Source of the DNA: Macquaria australasica
Taxonomy: Eukaryota > Chordata > Actinopteri > Centrarchiformes > Percichthyidae
Reading direction: 5' to 3'
Assembly (NCBI GenBank): GCA_005408345.1
Contig: SEMN01001357.1
Coordinates: forward strand, 1 to 64,000
Length of the DNA stretch: 64,000 bases
Shown here: piece by piece, positions 1 to 11,679 of the stretch
Position numbering within the stretch: position 1 is the stretch's first letter
Layout: each line of letters starts with the position of its first letter
The notes under the pieces: generated by a model
What the model was told of the DNA's origin: nothing
Databases searched by the model: none
The model's input: only the letters and a program-made list of their open reading frames with translations
Translations under genes and position numbers: made by a program

Positions 1-189
1 GGTGAAGCCGAGTAGGCCTCCTATGAGATAACGGAGAGATCAGAGATCAGATCTGAGTGGTTCACAATGTGTTTGAACGCTTCACTGCTGCCGGCTTTTG
101 TTTCTGCGCTGTCAGACATGTTGGTCTGAGTTGTTCCCACCACTGCAGCCAACAACACAACTCATTAGAAATAACCTTGGAAGGAAGAA

Positions 190-193
<4 letters not shown>

Positions 194-258
<65 letters not shown>
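194..258. repeat. (GT)n microsatellite
   Basis: About 32 uninterrupted GT dinucleotides are visible. Short Cys/Val open frames across it are artefacts of the repeat. Confidence 0.97.
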
Positions 259-260
<2 letters not shown>

Positions 261-1579
261 CTGCCTTCTCCATGCCACTAAATCAAATGTCCTCGTTGAT
301 TTGAATAAATTATGATCTTAACTGCTTCCCACCTCCCCTCCAGCTCTGCCAACATCTTCCTTAGACCAGAACTCGCCTCTCTTTGGCGACAGGAAACATC
401 AAAGCGGGCGGTTTGATGATTTCCGCCTTTCTCTTAACTCGACAGCGACAGAAGCGAAGACTGAAGACCTCAAAAGAGAAAACAGGCCTGCAGCTGTTGG
501 CACGGCAACCGAAGGGCAAAGCAAACGAAGTAGAAGGCGGCGAGATGAAGAGAAAAACACTTAAAAAGCTGCAGGTTTAGCTGATTTTCACCCTCAAACA
601 AGAATAAAAAGGGAGCAGAAAGAAGGAGAGGGAGATACGAGCACCAAAGGAATGAGTCTGTTTTCACAGAGGTCAAAGTGGAGTGTAGGACGGATGAGGA
701 CGGGTTCAGGTGAAAAGAAGTACAAAAAATTCAAAGTGTTGAATTGAATCTAAAAATGTTTTAGAGGCAGAGATGTGTCAGCTGTTTGTATGAATAAAGC
801 AGCAGCTGATGGATGAGGCGGGGCAGCCCTGCAGTCTGACACAGAACAGCCTCTAATGTACAAACGGTGAGGGGGTTTTCCATTTTGTGCTTAATCCTCT
901 AAAAGCTTCTGGAAGAGCGGCCAAGTTGGCTGCTTTCTGATCAAAACAGGTGTTGCCAAAGAATATACTGTACAGAAACAGAGCCAAAGTAAATATGCAG
1001 AGTATATGGAAACATGCAACACGTCCTCAGACCTAAAGGACAGAACAGGTCATTTGCCAGTGAGTCCCAAAACGACATATATGACACCTTCGTCGTACTT
1101 GGTTAGGTTGTAACTTAATGTTACAATCTGACATAAGTTAAAATAAGTCAGCCTTGAAGTTTGGTTTCACACAGGACATGAACAGCGTGGGTGTTGTTTG
1201 AATACCAGTCTTCATAGTATAGAGTTTTGGTCAGTATACAAGACATTAATATAATAACAGAAAATAATACATAATACATAAGGCCATGCAGCAAAGACGA
1301 CTTCGGGAAGCTGATGCTGATATCAAATTTAAAATTTAACTCGGAAAAATGTTTGTCCCAAGATTTAAAAACTGGTTTTAATTTCCTGCCACTGTCTCAC
1401 CACCATTCACAATCCCTTTTTTTCAGATATGAGTAGGTCATTCATTTCCAATTTGCATTTCCTTTTTTTTTTTTTTGTACATTTTTGAGTACACAGTATG
1501 AAATTCAGAAAAAGAAGGGAACACCACAATACGGCCGGCTCTTAGAGAATCAAACCCCTCTACAGTCAGATCGTCAGTG
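261..1579. other. Intergenic, nothing recognised
   Basis: No gene, long open frame or clear repeat was recognised. Short open frames here show no family motif. Confidence 0.5.
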
Positions 1580-2065
1580 CTTGGAACTCTCTCTTCCAGC
1601 CAGGCAGGGAAATAAGTATCGACGAGAGGACCAGAACTGGATTCAGGCGCTATAAAAACATTCCCATTCCTGATGCCGTCAAGGATTACAATGCCCACAT
1701 GGGTGGGGTGGACCCATCAGATGCCCTCATCCAATATTACTCTGTTCGAGGGAAGACGATGAGATGATATAAGACCTTTTTGTACCATTTTGTTGACATT
1801 GTAGTCGTCAGTTCATACATCCTGTTCAAGTTCTTGGCCATCGGACGATCAGAGACTCGCAACGATTTAGGGAGGTCCTGATGAAAGAGCTGGTTACAGA
1901 GGCCAAAGCTTTGGGGAAGCTGCCACTGCCCAGCAGAGGGTCTGCGCTCTCTGCAAGGACCAGGGGAAAAAGGTGAAGACAACTGTGTACTGCAGCAAGT
2001 GCAACGTTGCCCCGTGTTTCACCTCAACCAGGAACTGCTTTCAGGAGTTCCACATGAGGAAGTAG
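1580..2065 (+). pseudogene. piggyBac (PGBD-type) transposase remnant
   Basis: Pieces of a piggyBac domesticated-type transposase are readable across broken frames. A REISIDER block near 1606-1630 resembles the start of the piggyBac catalytic domain. It runs almost directly into DAVKDYNAHMGGVDPSDA (about 1673-1725), which contains the aspartate of the conserved GGVD motif near the domain end. The intervening catalytic middle therefore appears deleted. In the same frame the expected Trp after KTMR is a TGA stop (about 1762-1770). Further on, in another frame, a cysteine-rich C-terminal zinc finger (CALC, CSKC, then C and H) ends at a TAG at 2063-2065. The element is clearly dead. Assignment to piggyBac rests on recalled family motifs. 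Confidence 0.85.
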
Positions 2066-3655
2066 ACGACTGTGAGACTACAGCACTCAACCAGTGCATC
2101 CCACAGGAACATCCTTTTTATAGTAATTTCTTTTATTTTTTTGTGCTTTCTTCTGTTTTTGACCTTGGACTTGAGTACTTTCACTTCAGTAGTGTTTTTA
2201 TTACTGACATTGTACTAGCACTACATTGTTTTGTACATATTCCACACTGTACTCCCATTTGGAGACAAATTTAAACAATTTAGTTGTTTTTTACTGTTTT
2301 ATACTGTTCACAGTGGTAGAATCTGATGATGCACAGGGTAAATGTCATGGCCAAAGGCTGTGTGCACATAGCCTCCTGTAGTGGACATCAGTAGTATTTT
2401 GAAGCCAGATTCCCTTTCAAGAGGTACAAAACCCATTTGGGTATCCAAGTGGTCCAATGGAGAGTCTGCCTGGTCTTATCCTTACAAAAACCTTTGTAGA
2501 ATCTATATGCTTTGTGGTATTTCTATCTACTTTTGACATAGTTGTAGTTAAGGAGTTGCTGAATGAATCCAGTGGCATCTCATGGTCTGCTGTCAAATCT
2601 GGAATACATTTTAGGCGAGGATAAAAATATACATTTCTCCTTTGGTTTATCACAATTTACTCAGGCATGGAAACAGGCATAATGTTACTGACACTGGGAA
2701 TACATTTTCTGAGGCAGGATGCATATAGACCTGATAGTTGTGGAGCTATTCTTGATTTATTTTGGGTATGTCTGTCTAGGCGAGCCACACCTCCCAGCAC
2801 CCTATAGGGCTTAAGAGGTTAAAACACCTCATTCTGTTTGTTTTTTTGTTGTTGTTGGTTTTTTTCTTCAGTTCTGACAAGTTGACATTTTGGAGATTTC
2901 CATTCAGCTGCAGCTATAAATTATTTCTTTGTTCTTCAAAGAATAATGAAGCATGGATGTGTAAAACACACACAGCAGTCTGAGCGAGGCTTTGAAGTGA
3001 GTGAATAACCGCTCTACATGTGAGCAACAGTCAGTCCACACACAGCATCTTCACAGTATGACTCATATTCTGGAGCTGCTTTACAATTTATTGATATCCA
3101 GAATACATCGCCATGCTGTCTTCGCTCTAAAGTTTTGGCAACATACAGTATTGTGCGTCAGCTTGTTCCAGTTCTTCACTGCAGCTGTATGATTACAAGG
3201 AGTGATATTCAAGCCCGACATGTGGATTTATGTAGAACGTGAAGCTGCTGCAGAAGAGTTCAGACCTGCAGGGAACTCTGGGTAATGCTGTCCTCTGATT
3301 CATGTGATAGCAGGTACATGAGGCAGGTCCCTCCCAGCATGCACTGGGGTAACAGATCCATTCATAAGTCTTTTATGAGTTCCTGCGTTGTTGCTGGTGT
3401 CACTTTGTTTTACGTTGTGCTCCACGATGTTTTCACACTTTGATCACTGTCGAACATAGCTAGATAGATATACCAGTGAATCAGACCACGACAGGCGCTG
3501 GTGTGTGATTGGTGGAGGTTCCTGATGGACATGAAAGAGACTGAAGCAGGGCCACTTTTGTGCTCAGGGGCCAGTTAATAAACAAACATTCATAATATTT
3601 AGCAGATCAAATTAATAAAGATAGATAACTCATCTTTCTTTGAAATTCTTTATTT
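2066..3655. other. piggyBac flank and unassigned intergenic DNA
   Basis: No coding gene was recognised. A CCCTATAGGGC palindrome followed by TTAA at about 2801-2822 could be the outer end of the piggyBac element, since that superfamily targets TTAA, but no matching left end was found. The rest holds nothing I can name. Confidence 0.35.
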
Positions 3656-3659
3656 AAAA

Positions 3660-6600
3660 CGCAGCCAGGTCTCTGTGGACGATGTTCCTGTCCTCCAGTT
3701 ATTCGGGGCGCCGAGGAGCAGCACGACGCCGAAAATATTCCAAGAAAACGCTGGGAAATTATGCTCGTCTGTTGTGTTATTCCGGTGGGAATCTGGACTT
3801 GAACAACTAGGATGAAATAACGTCGAAAGGAGCGCCACGTCTGCGGGACAAATTAAAGAAAGGAGAGAAAAGCTAAAGCTAGCTCCGTGCTATCGCCCCT
3901 CTACCGGATCATGTTAGACCTCCACTCCCTCAATAACCACCTGCCTCCGGACTGTATGGACATCCTCACAGAGACTGGTTCACTCCGCAAACACCGTCCC
4001 CCACACAGGGGCACTGGCCGTAAGTTTGTCTTCCATTCCACATCTCCACACTCCATCCCGTCCATGTGGTCCCATCGCACTTTTGCATTACGTCATCATA
4101 ACAAACAACACGTGAATCTGGCTAATCTCCGTCCACTTCCCCGGTCCACACAGCCAATCACAATGCAATGCCATCTCAAACTGGCCCTACTCAACACGTG
4201 TTCCATAAACAATAAATGCCACATTCTGAATGAATTCATAACGGATAATAACCTGGATTTCCTTTGTCTTACTGAAACGTGGCAAAAACCTCTTGACTAC
4301 TTCTCATTAAACCAAGTCACTCCATCAGGATTCACTTACATCGACAAACCCCGTCCAGAAGGCCGGGGAGGTGGCATTGCTGCTATCTATAGAGCGGACA
4401 TTAAAACAACCATCATCTCCACCCCTACTGTTCCCTCTTTCGAACACCTGGTTTTCAAACTCTCTGGTCCCACTCCCCTGGTCGTAGCTATCATCTACCG
4501 TCCTCCCAAACCAAACTCCTCCTTCCTTTGCGATCTCTCTGACCTTCTGACCCAGCTTTGTGCTATATCACCATCTGTTCTCCTCCTAGGAGATTTTAAT
4601 ATTCATATCAACGATCCAACCTGTAAATATGCCACAGAATTTCTGGAAATGCTACATGGCTTCAACTTCTCTCAACACGTCAACTTCCCCACTCATAACC
4701 GTGGCCACACCCTGGACTTGGTTTGCTCCACTGGTCTTACCATTCCTCATTTATCCAGTCTCAATCCTCACATCTCTGACCATTTGGCCATCACAATAGA
4801 CTTTGATATCCCTATCTCCACCCCAAAGCACAAACGCACAATTATTTTCAGAAACCTCAAATCCATCTCTCCCTCAGCTCTCTCAGCTTCCATCACCTGC
4901 AAGATGTCTGCCTCCCCTCCACCGTCGTCCAATAACCTATCTGCAATAGTGGACTACTACAACGACATTCTCTCCTCCTGCCTCAACCAACTGGCTCCCA
5001 TAAAAGCCAAAAAAGTCTCATTCACACATTCAGCTCCCTGGTACACCCCTGAACTCCACCAAATGAAATCGCGAAGACGGCAATTGGAACGACTATACAA
5101 GAAAACTACATTAACAGTTCATCTCCAAGCCTACAAAGACCATCTCCAACAATACAATGAAGCCCTCAAAACAGCTCGTTCCACCTACTACTCACAACTC
5201 ATAAACTCTGGCTCCAGCAACCCCAAGACTCTTTTCTCCACCATCAGCACCCTCCTCAAACCCTGTGACAACACCTCCTCATCCTTCACAGACACACAGT
5301 GTAACTCCTTCCTCTCATTTTTTCAAACAAAAATCGACACCATTTACAGCAACCTGATCACCTCCAATGCATTTCCCACCTCCCCGCCTCACTCCCCCCC
5401 CTTCACTTTTCAGCCTCTATCTCAGTTCTCCCCTGTGACCCCAATACAACTGTCCACCCTCATGGCCGGAATGAACAACTCCACCTGCATTCTGGACCCT
5501 ATACCATCCAAACTTATCAAGGACTGTCTCCCTGCCATCTCCACACTCATCACTGCAATCATTAACTCCTCCCTCAGCTCTGCAGCAGTCCCCTCCTCAC
5601 TCAAACTGGCTGCTGTCACACCCATTCTCAAAAAACCTGGACTCAACTCTGACATCATGTCCAATTTCCGGCCCATCTCCAATCTCCCCTTTTTATCAAA
5701 AATCCTTGAACGTGTTGTCGCCACTCAGCTAAAATCTCACCTCATCTCCAATAACCTCTTTGAACCATTTCAATCTGGCTTCCGCTCTAAACACAGCACT
5801 GAAACAGCCCTCCTCAAAATCACCAACGACCTCCTCCTCTCCTCAGACTCTGGTAACCTCAGCATCCTCATCCTTCTCGACCTCTCTGCAGCCTTCGACA
5901 CCATTAGCCACACCATCCTGCTCTCCCACCTGGAATCATTTCTCAACATCACAGACACTGCACTCTCCTGGCTCAAATCCTACCTCACCAACAGACACCA
6001 GTTCATCCACATCAATAACTGCTCTTCCTCCACTGCTCCTCTGTCCCAAGGCGTCCCCCAGGGTTCAGTGCTTGGTCCCCTCCTTTTCATCCTCTACATG
6101 CTCCCCCTTGGCAAAATCATCCGTCGTTATGGCCTCCAGTTCCACTGCTATGCTGACGACATCCAACTATACATTTCCACAAAAGCCATCACCACCACGA
6201 CTCACTCTACACTCACCAACTGTCTCACTGAAATTAAATCATGGATGCGAACAAATTACCTTCAACTGAACAGCGATAAATCGGATATACTCATCATTGG
6301 CCCCACATCCCGCACCAAAACCACCCACGACTTCAGCCTCACTTTTGGCAACAGCACACTGTATCCCTCCCCACACATTCGCAACCTTGGAGTAATGTTC
6401 GACAGTCAGCTAAAATTTGATCATCACATAAACCACATCACCAGGAAAGCCTTCTTTCACCTCAAGAACATTGCTCGTCTCCGCCCCTCACTCTGCTTTT
6501 CTGCTGCCGAAACCCTTATCCACGCATTTGTCACATCCAGACTAGACTACTGTAACAGCATCCTCTACGGCTCATCATCCAAAGTCCTCAATAAACTTCA

Positions 6601-7197
6601 ATATATCCAGAACTCCGCTGCCCGCCTGCTCACCCACACCCACTCCCGAGACCACATTACCCCTGTCCTTCAGAACCTACACTGGCTTCCTGTCACACAA
6701 CGCATTCAATTCAAAATCCTCCTCCTCACACACAAAGCTCTTAATAACCAGGCCCCCTCCTATCTCACGGACCTGCTCCACCATCACAGCCCTTCCCGCA
6801 GCCTCCGCTCATCTGAAGCCAACCTCCTCTCCTTGTCTGTGCGGACCAAGCACCGAACCTGGGGCGACAGAGCCTTTTCCGTCGTTGCCCCCTCTCTCTG
6901 GAACTCACTCCCCAAACCCATCAGAGACTGCACTGATCTCCCCACCTTCAAATCCCTGTTAAAAACTCACCTTTTTAAACTGGCTTTTAATGTGTGATCA
7001 TGTTGTGTTTAGAACCTGATTATATGTTGTGTCTTAGTGTTTAATGTTGTTTTATTATGTCAGTGTATAATGTGTCTAATGCTGTTTTATTGTGTTTTAG
7101 TGCTTAATGTAGTTTTTAGAGCTTGATTTTATATTGACATCTATTTTATCTTGTACAGCGTCTTTGAGCACTTGTAAAAGCGCTTGATAAATAAAAT

Positions 7198-7231
<34 letters not shown>
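3660..7231 (+). mobile_element. L2-clade LINE, apparently near full length
   Basis: A non-LTR retrotransposon with roughly 250 bp of 5' leader, one long intact ORF with endonuclease and reverse transcriptase, and a ~230 bp 3' UTR. It ends in AATAAAATGT followed by an (ATT)n tail at about 7199-7231. Fish L2/Maui-type elements typically end in such a short-unit tail. The left boundary is approximate and no target-site duplication was identified. Confidence 0.88.
3911..6997 (+). CDS. L2-type LINE ORF2: AP endonuclease plus reverse transcriptase
   Basis: A 1028-residue ORF with no internal stop. The frame stays open 24 nt upstream, but 3911 is the first ATG. The N-terminal half is an apurinic-type endonuclease: LLNTCSINNK near residue 95, catalytic Glu in LTETW near 122, GDFNIH near 227 and SDH near 289. 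The reverse transcriptase follows with PISNLPFLSKILERV, LDLSAAFDT near 655, QGVPQGSVLGPLLF, and the catalytic YADD near 747. The C-terminal part carries the L2/CR1-group block HWLPV.QRI.FK and ending LWNSLP...F..LLKTHLF. The protein nicks target DNA and reverse-transcribes its own RNA at the nick. All catalytic motifs I can see are intact, so a recently active copy is plausible. An upstream ORF1 was not found. Confidence 0.93.
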   Translation: MLDLHSLNNHLPPDCMDILTETGSLRKHRPPHRGTGRKFVFHSTSPHSIPSMWSHRTFALRHHNKQHVNLANLRPLPRSTQPITMQCHLKLALLNTCSINNKCHILNEFITDNNLDFLCLTETWQKPLDYFSLNQVTPSGFTYIDKPRPEGRGGGIAAIYRADIKTTIISTPTVPSFEHLVFKLSGPTPLVVAIIYRPPKPNSSFLCDLSDLLTQLCAISPSVLLLGDFNIHINDPTCKYATEFLEMLHGFNFSQHVNFPTHNRGHTLDLVCSTGLTIPHLSSLNPHISDHLAITIDFDIPISTPKHKRTIIFRNLKSISPSALSASITCKMSASPPPSSNNLSAIVDYYNDILSSCLNQLAPIKAKKVSFTHSAPWYTPELHQMKSRRRQLERLYKKTTLTVHLQAYKDHLQQYNEALKTARSTYYSQLINSGSSNPKTLFSTISTLLKPCDNTSSSFTDTQCNSFLSFFQTKIDTIYSNLITSNAFPTSPPHSPPFTFQPLSQFSPVTPIQLSTLMAGMNNSTCILDPIPSKLIKDCLPAISTLITAIINSSLSSAAVPSSLKLAAVTPILKKPGLNSDIMSNFRPISNLPFLSKILERVVATQLKSHLISNNLFEPFQSGFRSKHSTETALLKITNDLLLSSDSGNLSILILLDLSAAFDTISHTILLSHLESFLNITDTALSWLKSYLTNRHQFIHINNCSSSTAPLSQGVPQGSVLGPLLFILYMLPLGKIIRRYGLQFHCYADDIQLYISTKAITTTTHSTLTNCLTEIKSWMRTNYLQLNSDKSDILIIGPTSRTKTTHDFSLTFGNSTLYPSPHIRNLGVMFDSQLKFDHHINHITRKAFFHLKNIARLRPSLCFSAAETLIHAFVTSRLDYCNSILYGSSSKVLNKLQYIQNSAARLLTHTHSRDHITPVLQNLHWLPVTQRIQFKILLLTHKALNNQAPSYLTDLLHHHSPSRSLRSSEANLLSLSVRTKHRTWGDRAFSVVAPSLWNSLPKPIRDCTDLPTFKSLLKTHLFKLAFNV

Positions 7232-7897
7232 AATGGGCAAAATAAAGGCAAATTCACTAAATCCACAAATCCAGTTGCAGCAGGTATCTGGGAGAAATTT
7301 GCCCTCAGTAATTTCTGCCAGGCAGACAGCGCTGAAATCAAGTGTCACTGAAATCAAGTGTCACCACTTGCACTGCGCAGATCGCTGATAGGCTAACATG
7401 CAACTTTAAGAGCCAAGGGACAATTACTGAACATTTACTAATTGGTATAAACAAAAAAATTCCCAGTGTGAATCAATGTATTTTCATTGTGAATTAGAAA
7501 ATGGTTGGCGGGCCACCCGGCACCCTATAGCGGGCCAGATTTGGCCCACGGGCCATAAGTTGAGTATCACTGCTCTAAAGTGATAATCATAAGCCTGCTA
7601 TGACAAACCTCACTAAAATCTGTTTAACTGCATGAACAATTGTTAGCAAAGTGAGTTAAGCGCTTAATCAATAATAATTAATAATTTTAGTGTTCAAATG
7701 ACAAATTTCCATTTTAATGTCAAATGAAATGCCAGATGTTCTGGATCCATTTGGTCGTTTAACTGTTTCTCAAACTACATTTGGCTTTCTTCTCTTTTAG
7801 CGCGCAAACTTTTATCTTGTTGTATATTGTATCACGTTTAAGTATAGGTAACTCTTCATTAAGAAAATGTAACTGTGATAATTACACCAACAGATCT
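7232..7897. other. Intergenic with possible hAT-like element end
   Basis: No gene seen. At about 7505-7575 the text GGGCCAGATTTGGCCCACGGGCC resembles the end of fish hAT (Charlie-like) elements. Only one end is visible, so the assignment is weak. An 18-nt string ATCAAGTGTCAC with flanks is tandemly doubled near 7335-7365. Confidence 0.3.
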
Positions 7898-8397
7898 TGT
7901 TAGTATTAGGGTTGTTCCCCTCCTGGGTTTCCCCCTCCCTGTGTTCCTGCTTGTCTTGTCTTGTGTTCTATGTGTTGTATGTCTATGCCTGGGCAGGGCC
8001 GGCAGACTCCCTTCCCGCCAATCCTCAGAGCAGCTGTGGCTCGTCAGTAATCATCTCAGCAGTGTTCAAATACCTGGAGCTACTCTCCAATCTCCACCAG
8101 ATCGTTCCGTTTCCCACTGTGGCCATCCATCTGCCCAGAGATCCATCTCCCCGGCTCGCTTTTCTTCTCTATGCTGCCACTCTGCTCGGTCCTGCCTCAG
8201 CCAGCCCAGTCCACTCTCCAGCTCGGTCCCCCTGTCTGGCCTCGTCCCGCTCCACCAGGATTTCCCCCTGACCACAGCCTTTCCCTGGCTACCGTGACTG
8301 CTTTGCCCTCGTTTCTGTGTGGAAATAAACTGTGCATCAACTCTCACCTGTTTGTTTTCGTGTTCTGCTTCTGGGGTCCTCTTGCCTAGTTTTAACA
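7898..8397 (+). mobile_element. Probable solo LTR (retrotransposon)
   Basis: About 500 bp begins TGTTAG and ends TTAACA. It is pyrimidine-rich, with a polyadenylation signal AATAAA near 8325 followed by a T/G-rich stretch. The flanks GATCT (7893-7897) and CATCT (8398-8402) could be a 5-bp target duplication with one mismatch. No internal retroviral region lies on either side, so it would be a recombination-derived solo LTR. The open frames inside it have no recognisable domain. Confidence 0.5.
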
Positions 8398-8402
8398 CAT
8401 CT

Positions 8403-9170
8403 AAAATCATTATTATATCAACACTAGTTCATTGAAAGTGAGTCATTTGTATCGGAAAATGACTTCCTGTTTCTTGGTCATGATCCAACTAACTGTCAAT
8501 AATCTGCACTTTTGCAGGTTTGGGATTAAGGACAGCAGACCCAGACGAATTTTAAACCAGAGAAGAGCCAAGTCAAATCGTCAACGTTCACATCTGGATA
8601 ACTCGGTTCTCCGCATCTGAAGAACAGGATGTGAAGAATGTAAACTGAAGATTGCCTGCAGCCAAAAAGATTTTCTGCTCAGGTGACTCCACAAGGCATC
8701 ACACCTGGAGTGCGTCAGTGTCTCTATCTGCTAAGCTCCTGCTGGTTCATTATTTTAACATTTCGATAAGCCTGTAAGCTGAACATGGAGGTTGACATCT
8801 CCTGTCATCAACACTAAACCACAGACGATGGCAAAGACTCAGTGTAAATAACTCCTGCTTTGTTTTGCATCATCCTTTAGATTATCTTCTATCTATTGTT
8901 CGTTTTCTTGACAGACAGCCCTGACTCGTGACTGACAGGCTAACGGTTCACATGTTTGCCGCTGGGGGGGAGAAAAATAAAGAAACACTTCACAGTCCCT
9001 AAAATACACAAGACAGAAGTATGAAATGTTACAATACAGGGTCATTAACACAGAAAAGACTTCGTCCTCTACAGAGTCTCAAGGTGCTCAGTGGATTTGG
9101 ATACTTCCTGTGCACAAGTGTACATTTTGGCCTGACGGTGGCGCTAGAAGAACGGCTAGAATGGCTTCAT
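8403..9170. other. Intergenic, nothing recognised
   Basis: No gene, RNA or recognisable repeat family was seen in this stretch. Confidence 0.5.
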
Positions 9171-9176
9171 CCTAAA

Positions 9177-9496
9177 CAGGGTTCGTACTAAGTCTTGAAA
9201 GTTTGGAAAATGCTTAATTTTAACCATCATGTTTTCAAGGTTAGGAATATGCTTGAATTTGAATATACTCCTTGAAAAATGCTTGATTTTTCAACATAAT
9301 CTGGTGTTTCATCATTGACACAATCACTCATGGAAACCAAACATCTTTTAATATTTAAAATGAAACGATCCTGTCCTCATATTTGTTTGTCTCTTGGCAT
9401 TTATAGGAACAATTAAAGGCTTTGAGAGTCTGGATACTTTTGGTTTAGGTACCTTCAAAGTGCTTGAATTTTATTTTAAAAGCTGTACGAACCCTG
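9177..9496. mobile_element. MITE, hAT-like, 320 bp
   Basis: The ends are perfect 12-bp terminal inverted repeats, CAGGGTTCGTAC at 9177-9188 and GTACGAACCCTG at 9485-9496. They are flanked by direct CCTAAA (9171-9176 and 9497-9502). Moving one base inward gives an 8-bp flank with one mismatch (TCCTAAAC / GCCTAAAC), which would suit hAT target duplications. The interior is AT-rich with no coding capacity and carries several copies of a TGCTTGAATTT-like word. Confidence 0.8.
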
Positions 9497-9502
9497 CCTA
9501 AA

Positions 9503-11679
9503 CTGTGATTGGCTATCCTCAAACAGGATAGGAGTAAACTGGACTTTTGCTTTTAGGTGCAAAGGTCCATTTCTCGTTTGAATTAAAGTTTTCAACACAG
9601 GAATGTAAGAAACTGTAATGTTAGTAATTAAAGTAGATGTGAGCGGTGGTGGCCCAGAGGTTTATACGACATGTAAACTCACGTTCATGATTCGATTCTG
9701 GCGGAGGATTTCCCCATCCCTCTCTCTCTCTCCCCTCATTCCCTGTATGATAAATACATAAAAAGCCAGAAAAATATGCTTTGAAAGAGAAAAGGCAGGG
9801 GAGTGATCCTCTGGAGAAAATGTCATGTAAATTTGTCCAGTAGTTGTTGAGATAGTTCACTCACAGATTTCAAAAACATTTAGCCCACATCTATTTGTTT
9901 CATTTTGGTCCCATTTTGCCACCCGGTGATCTGCTCTTCTTCTTCTTGTGTTCGGTAGATGAGGTGTAATCATGTCAGGATGTTTCCAGAGTGCAGTTTT
10001 GGTGGTTTGTTTGGGCAGTGACTACAGACACAGTCACACAGAGTGAAACACATCAACACAGAAGAACTAATTCAAGATTACAGACAATACAATCAGTCTC
10101 TCAATACAAAAGTGAATTTGTGAGATAAAACTGGAATACAAAATACAATCAGTTAACTGTTCTCATAAGCATCATCATAATGAATAGTATCAGAATAGTA
10201 TATCATAATATTTCTTCAGTTTTTCTTGCAGTTGGAGGCTGCAGTTTGTAGTTTTGTTTTAAGTACTGCAGTATGTGATTCTGGGGTTCCTGTTATTGCG
10301 TCAGTCTCTGAAAACAAAGCCAGGGGGCAGCAGAGGACTACACTTTAGACAAACATATGGAGTAGCTTCAAAAAGTATTATTAAAGTCTTCCTCCACTCA
10401 AAAGTGTGCTTCACTTATTGTCACAATGATGTTTGTTTTCACATTCATCTGCTGAAGGAGGGATGTTTCTCTGAGCTCACCTTAAAACCTCAGTTTCACT
10501 ATCAAAGACCACACCATAAAAATGTGGATTTAGAAGTTTATTGCATGTTATGGATGGAGGAGAGCCAAGATGATGTAGGAGGGAAGGAGGGAGAAATCAG
10601 GGTCGTGGACGGATGGATGGACCGGTGTCAGCTGGTGGAGGGAACCAGGGGAGTTGAGACTCTGAGTGGGAGAGCCGTCTCTTCATGTGCTCTGATTAGG
10701 ACAGCGGCCCCGGTGGCTCCTGTGTTCTTGTATAAGAGAAAGAGAGAGGGAAAATTAAAAAAGGATTTGGGTTGTGAAAACTGAGTCAAAGGGGAAGGGA
10801 ACGGCTAAGGTGTGCTTAAATACTTTTGATGTGTTCAAGGTGCGGTTGAACCTGGTTATAAAACTTCATTTAACTAATTTGGATACCAGTCGAGTACATA
10901 CACTCTGTCACAGCTGGAGTACTGCCCAGGAATTTGGTCATGTCCTGGTGAGAAACATCTAAGAAAAACAACTTCAAATTTCACAGAACAGAGCAGCCAG
11001 ATTAGTTCTTCACTCATTGTCTGGAGGGAATCTTTAACGCAGATATAATCAATATTTTAATAACAGTGTATCAAATGACAATGTGTGATGATGAACCTAC
11101 AGAGAATTTTCACCTGAATCTGCAGCTCCCCTCGGCTTTATGGAGCTTTTTATCCAAATAATGTATTTGTTTACACCTCTAATAAATGCATGAATGAGTT
11201 TGTGTCGCAGGAGGAAGAAAGCTGCTTAAGTGATGGCATTAATGTGTTTCTGGACTGCAAGTGAAGGGTCCAAGGTCACAGACAAATTGGATGGATATCT
11301 GGTGTGACTGGTTGTGTGAGTGTGAGCAGGGTGTGCACACAAAAGACCAAAAAATCAAAACAATCAATGAAACAGTTGCTGTTGAGCTGCACTTCACCCC
11401 TCATCCTACTAACATGAAGAAGAAACTAGTGTAAGAAACAACAGCAAAATGTTAACAAAACATTATGAGTTATGTAATTAATATGATCTGAATAAAAACC
11501 CAGATTATTATTATTTTAGGAAAGTCACAGTTGACTTTGAACATCATCTGGAGGAAATCTGTGTCTGCTGCATCTGCTGTCTCCTACTACCACTTTCAAT
11601 TAGGACCCATGGCATACATGAACTCAATAAATAGCTCCATCTATTACAACTACATAGGCGGAATTGGGTGCTTTTAACT
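9503..11679. other. Intergenic, nothing recognised
   Basis: Several short open frames, including one of about 169 codons at 10275-10784, lack any domain, signal peptide or conserved motif I recognise, and are treated as chance. No RNA gene seen. Confidence 0.45.

Noticed and set aside
5422..6269. Overlapping open frames on both strands inside the L2 element
   Set aside because: Shadows of the 1028-codon LINE ORF, with no independent motif.
10275..10784. A 169-codon plus-strand open frame
   Set aside because: No domain, no plausible start context and no splice partners were recognised. It is within chance length for this much sequence.
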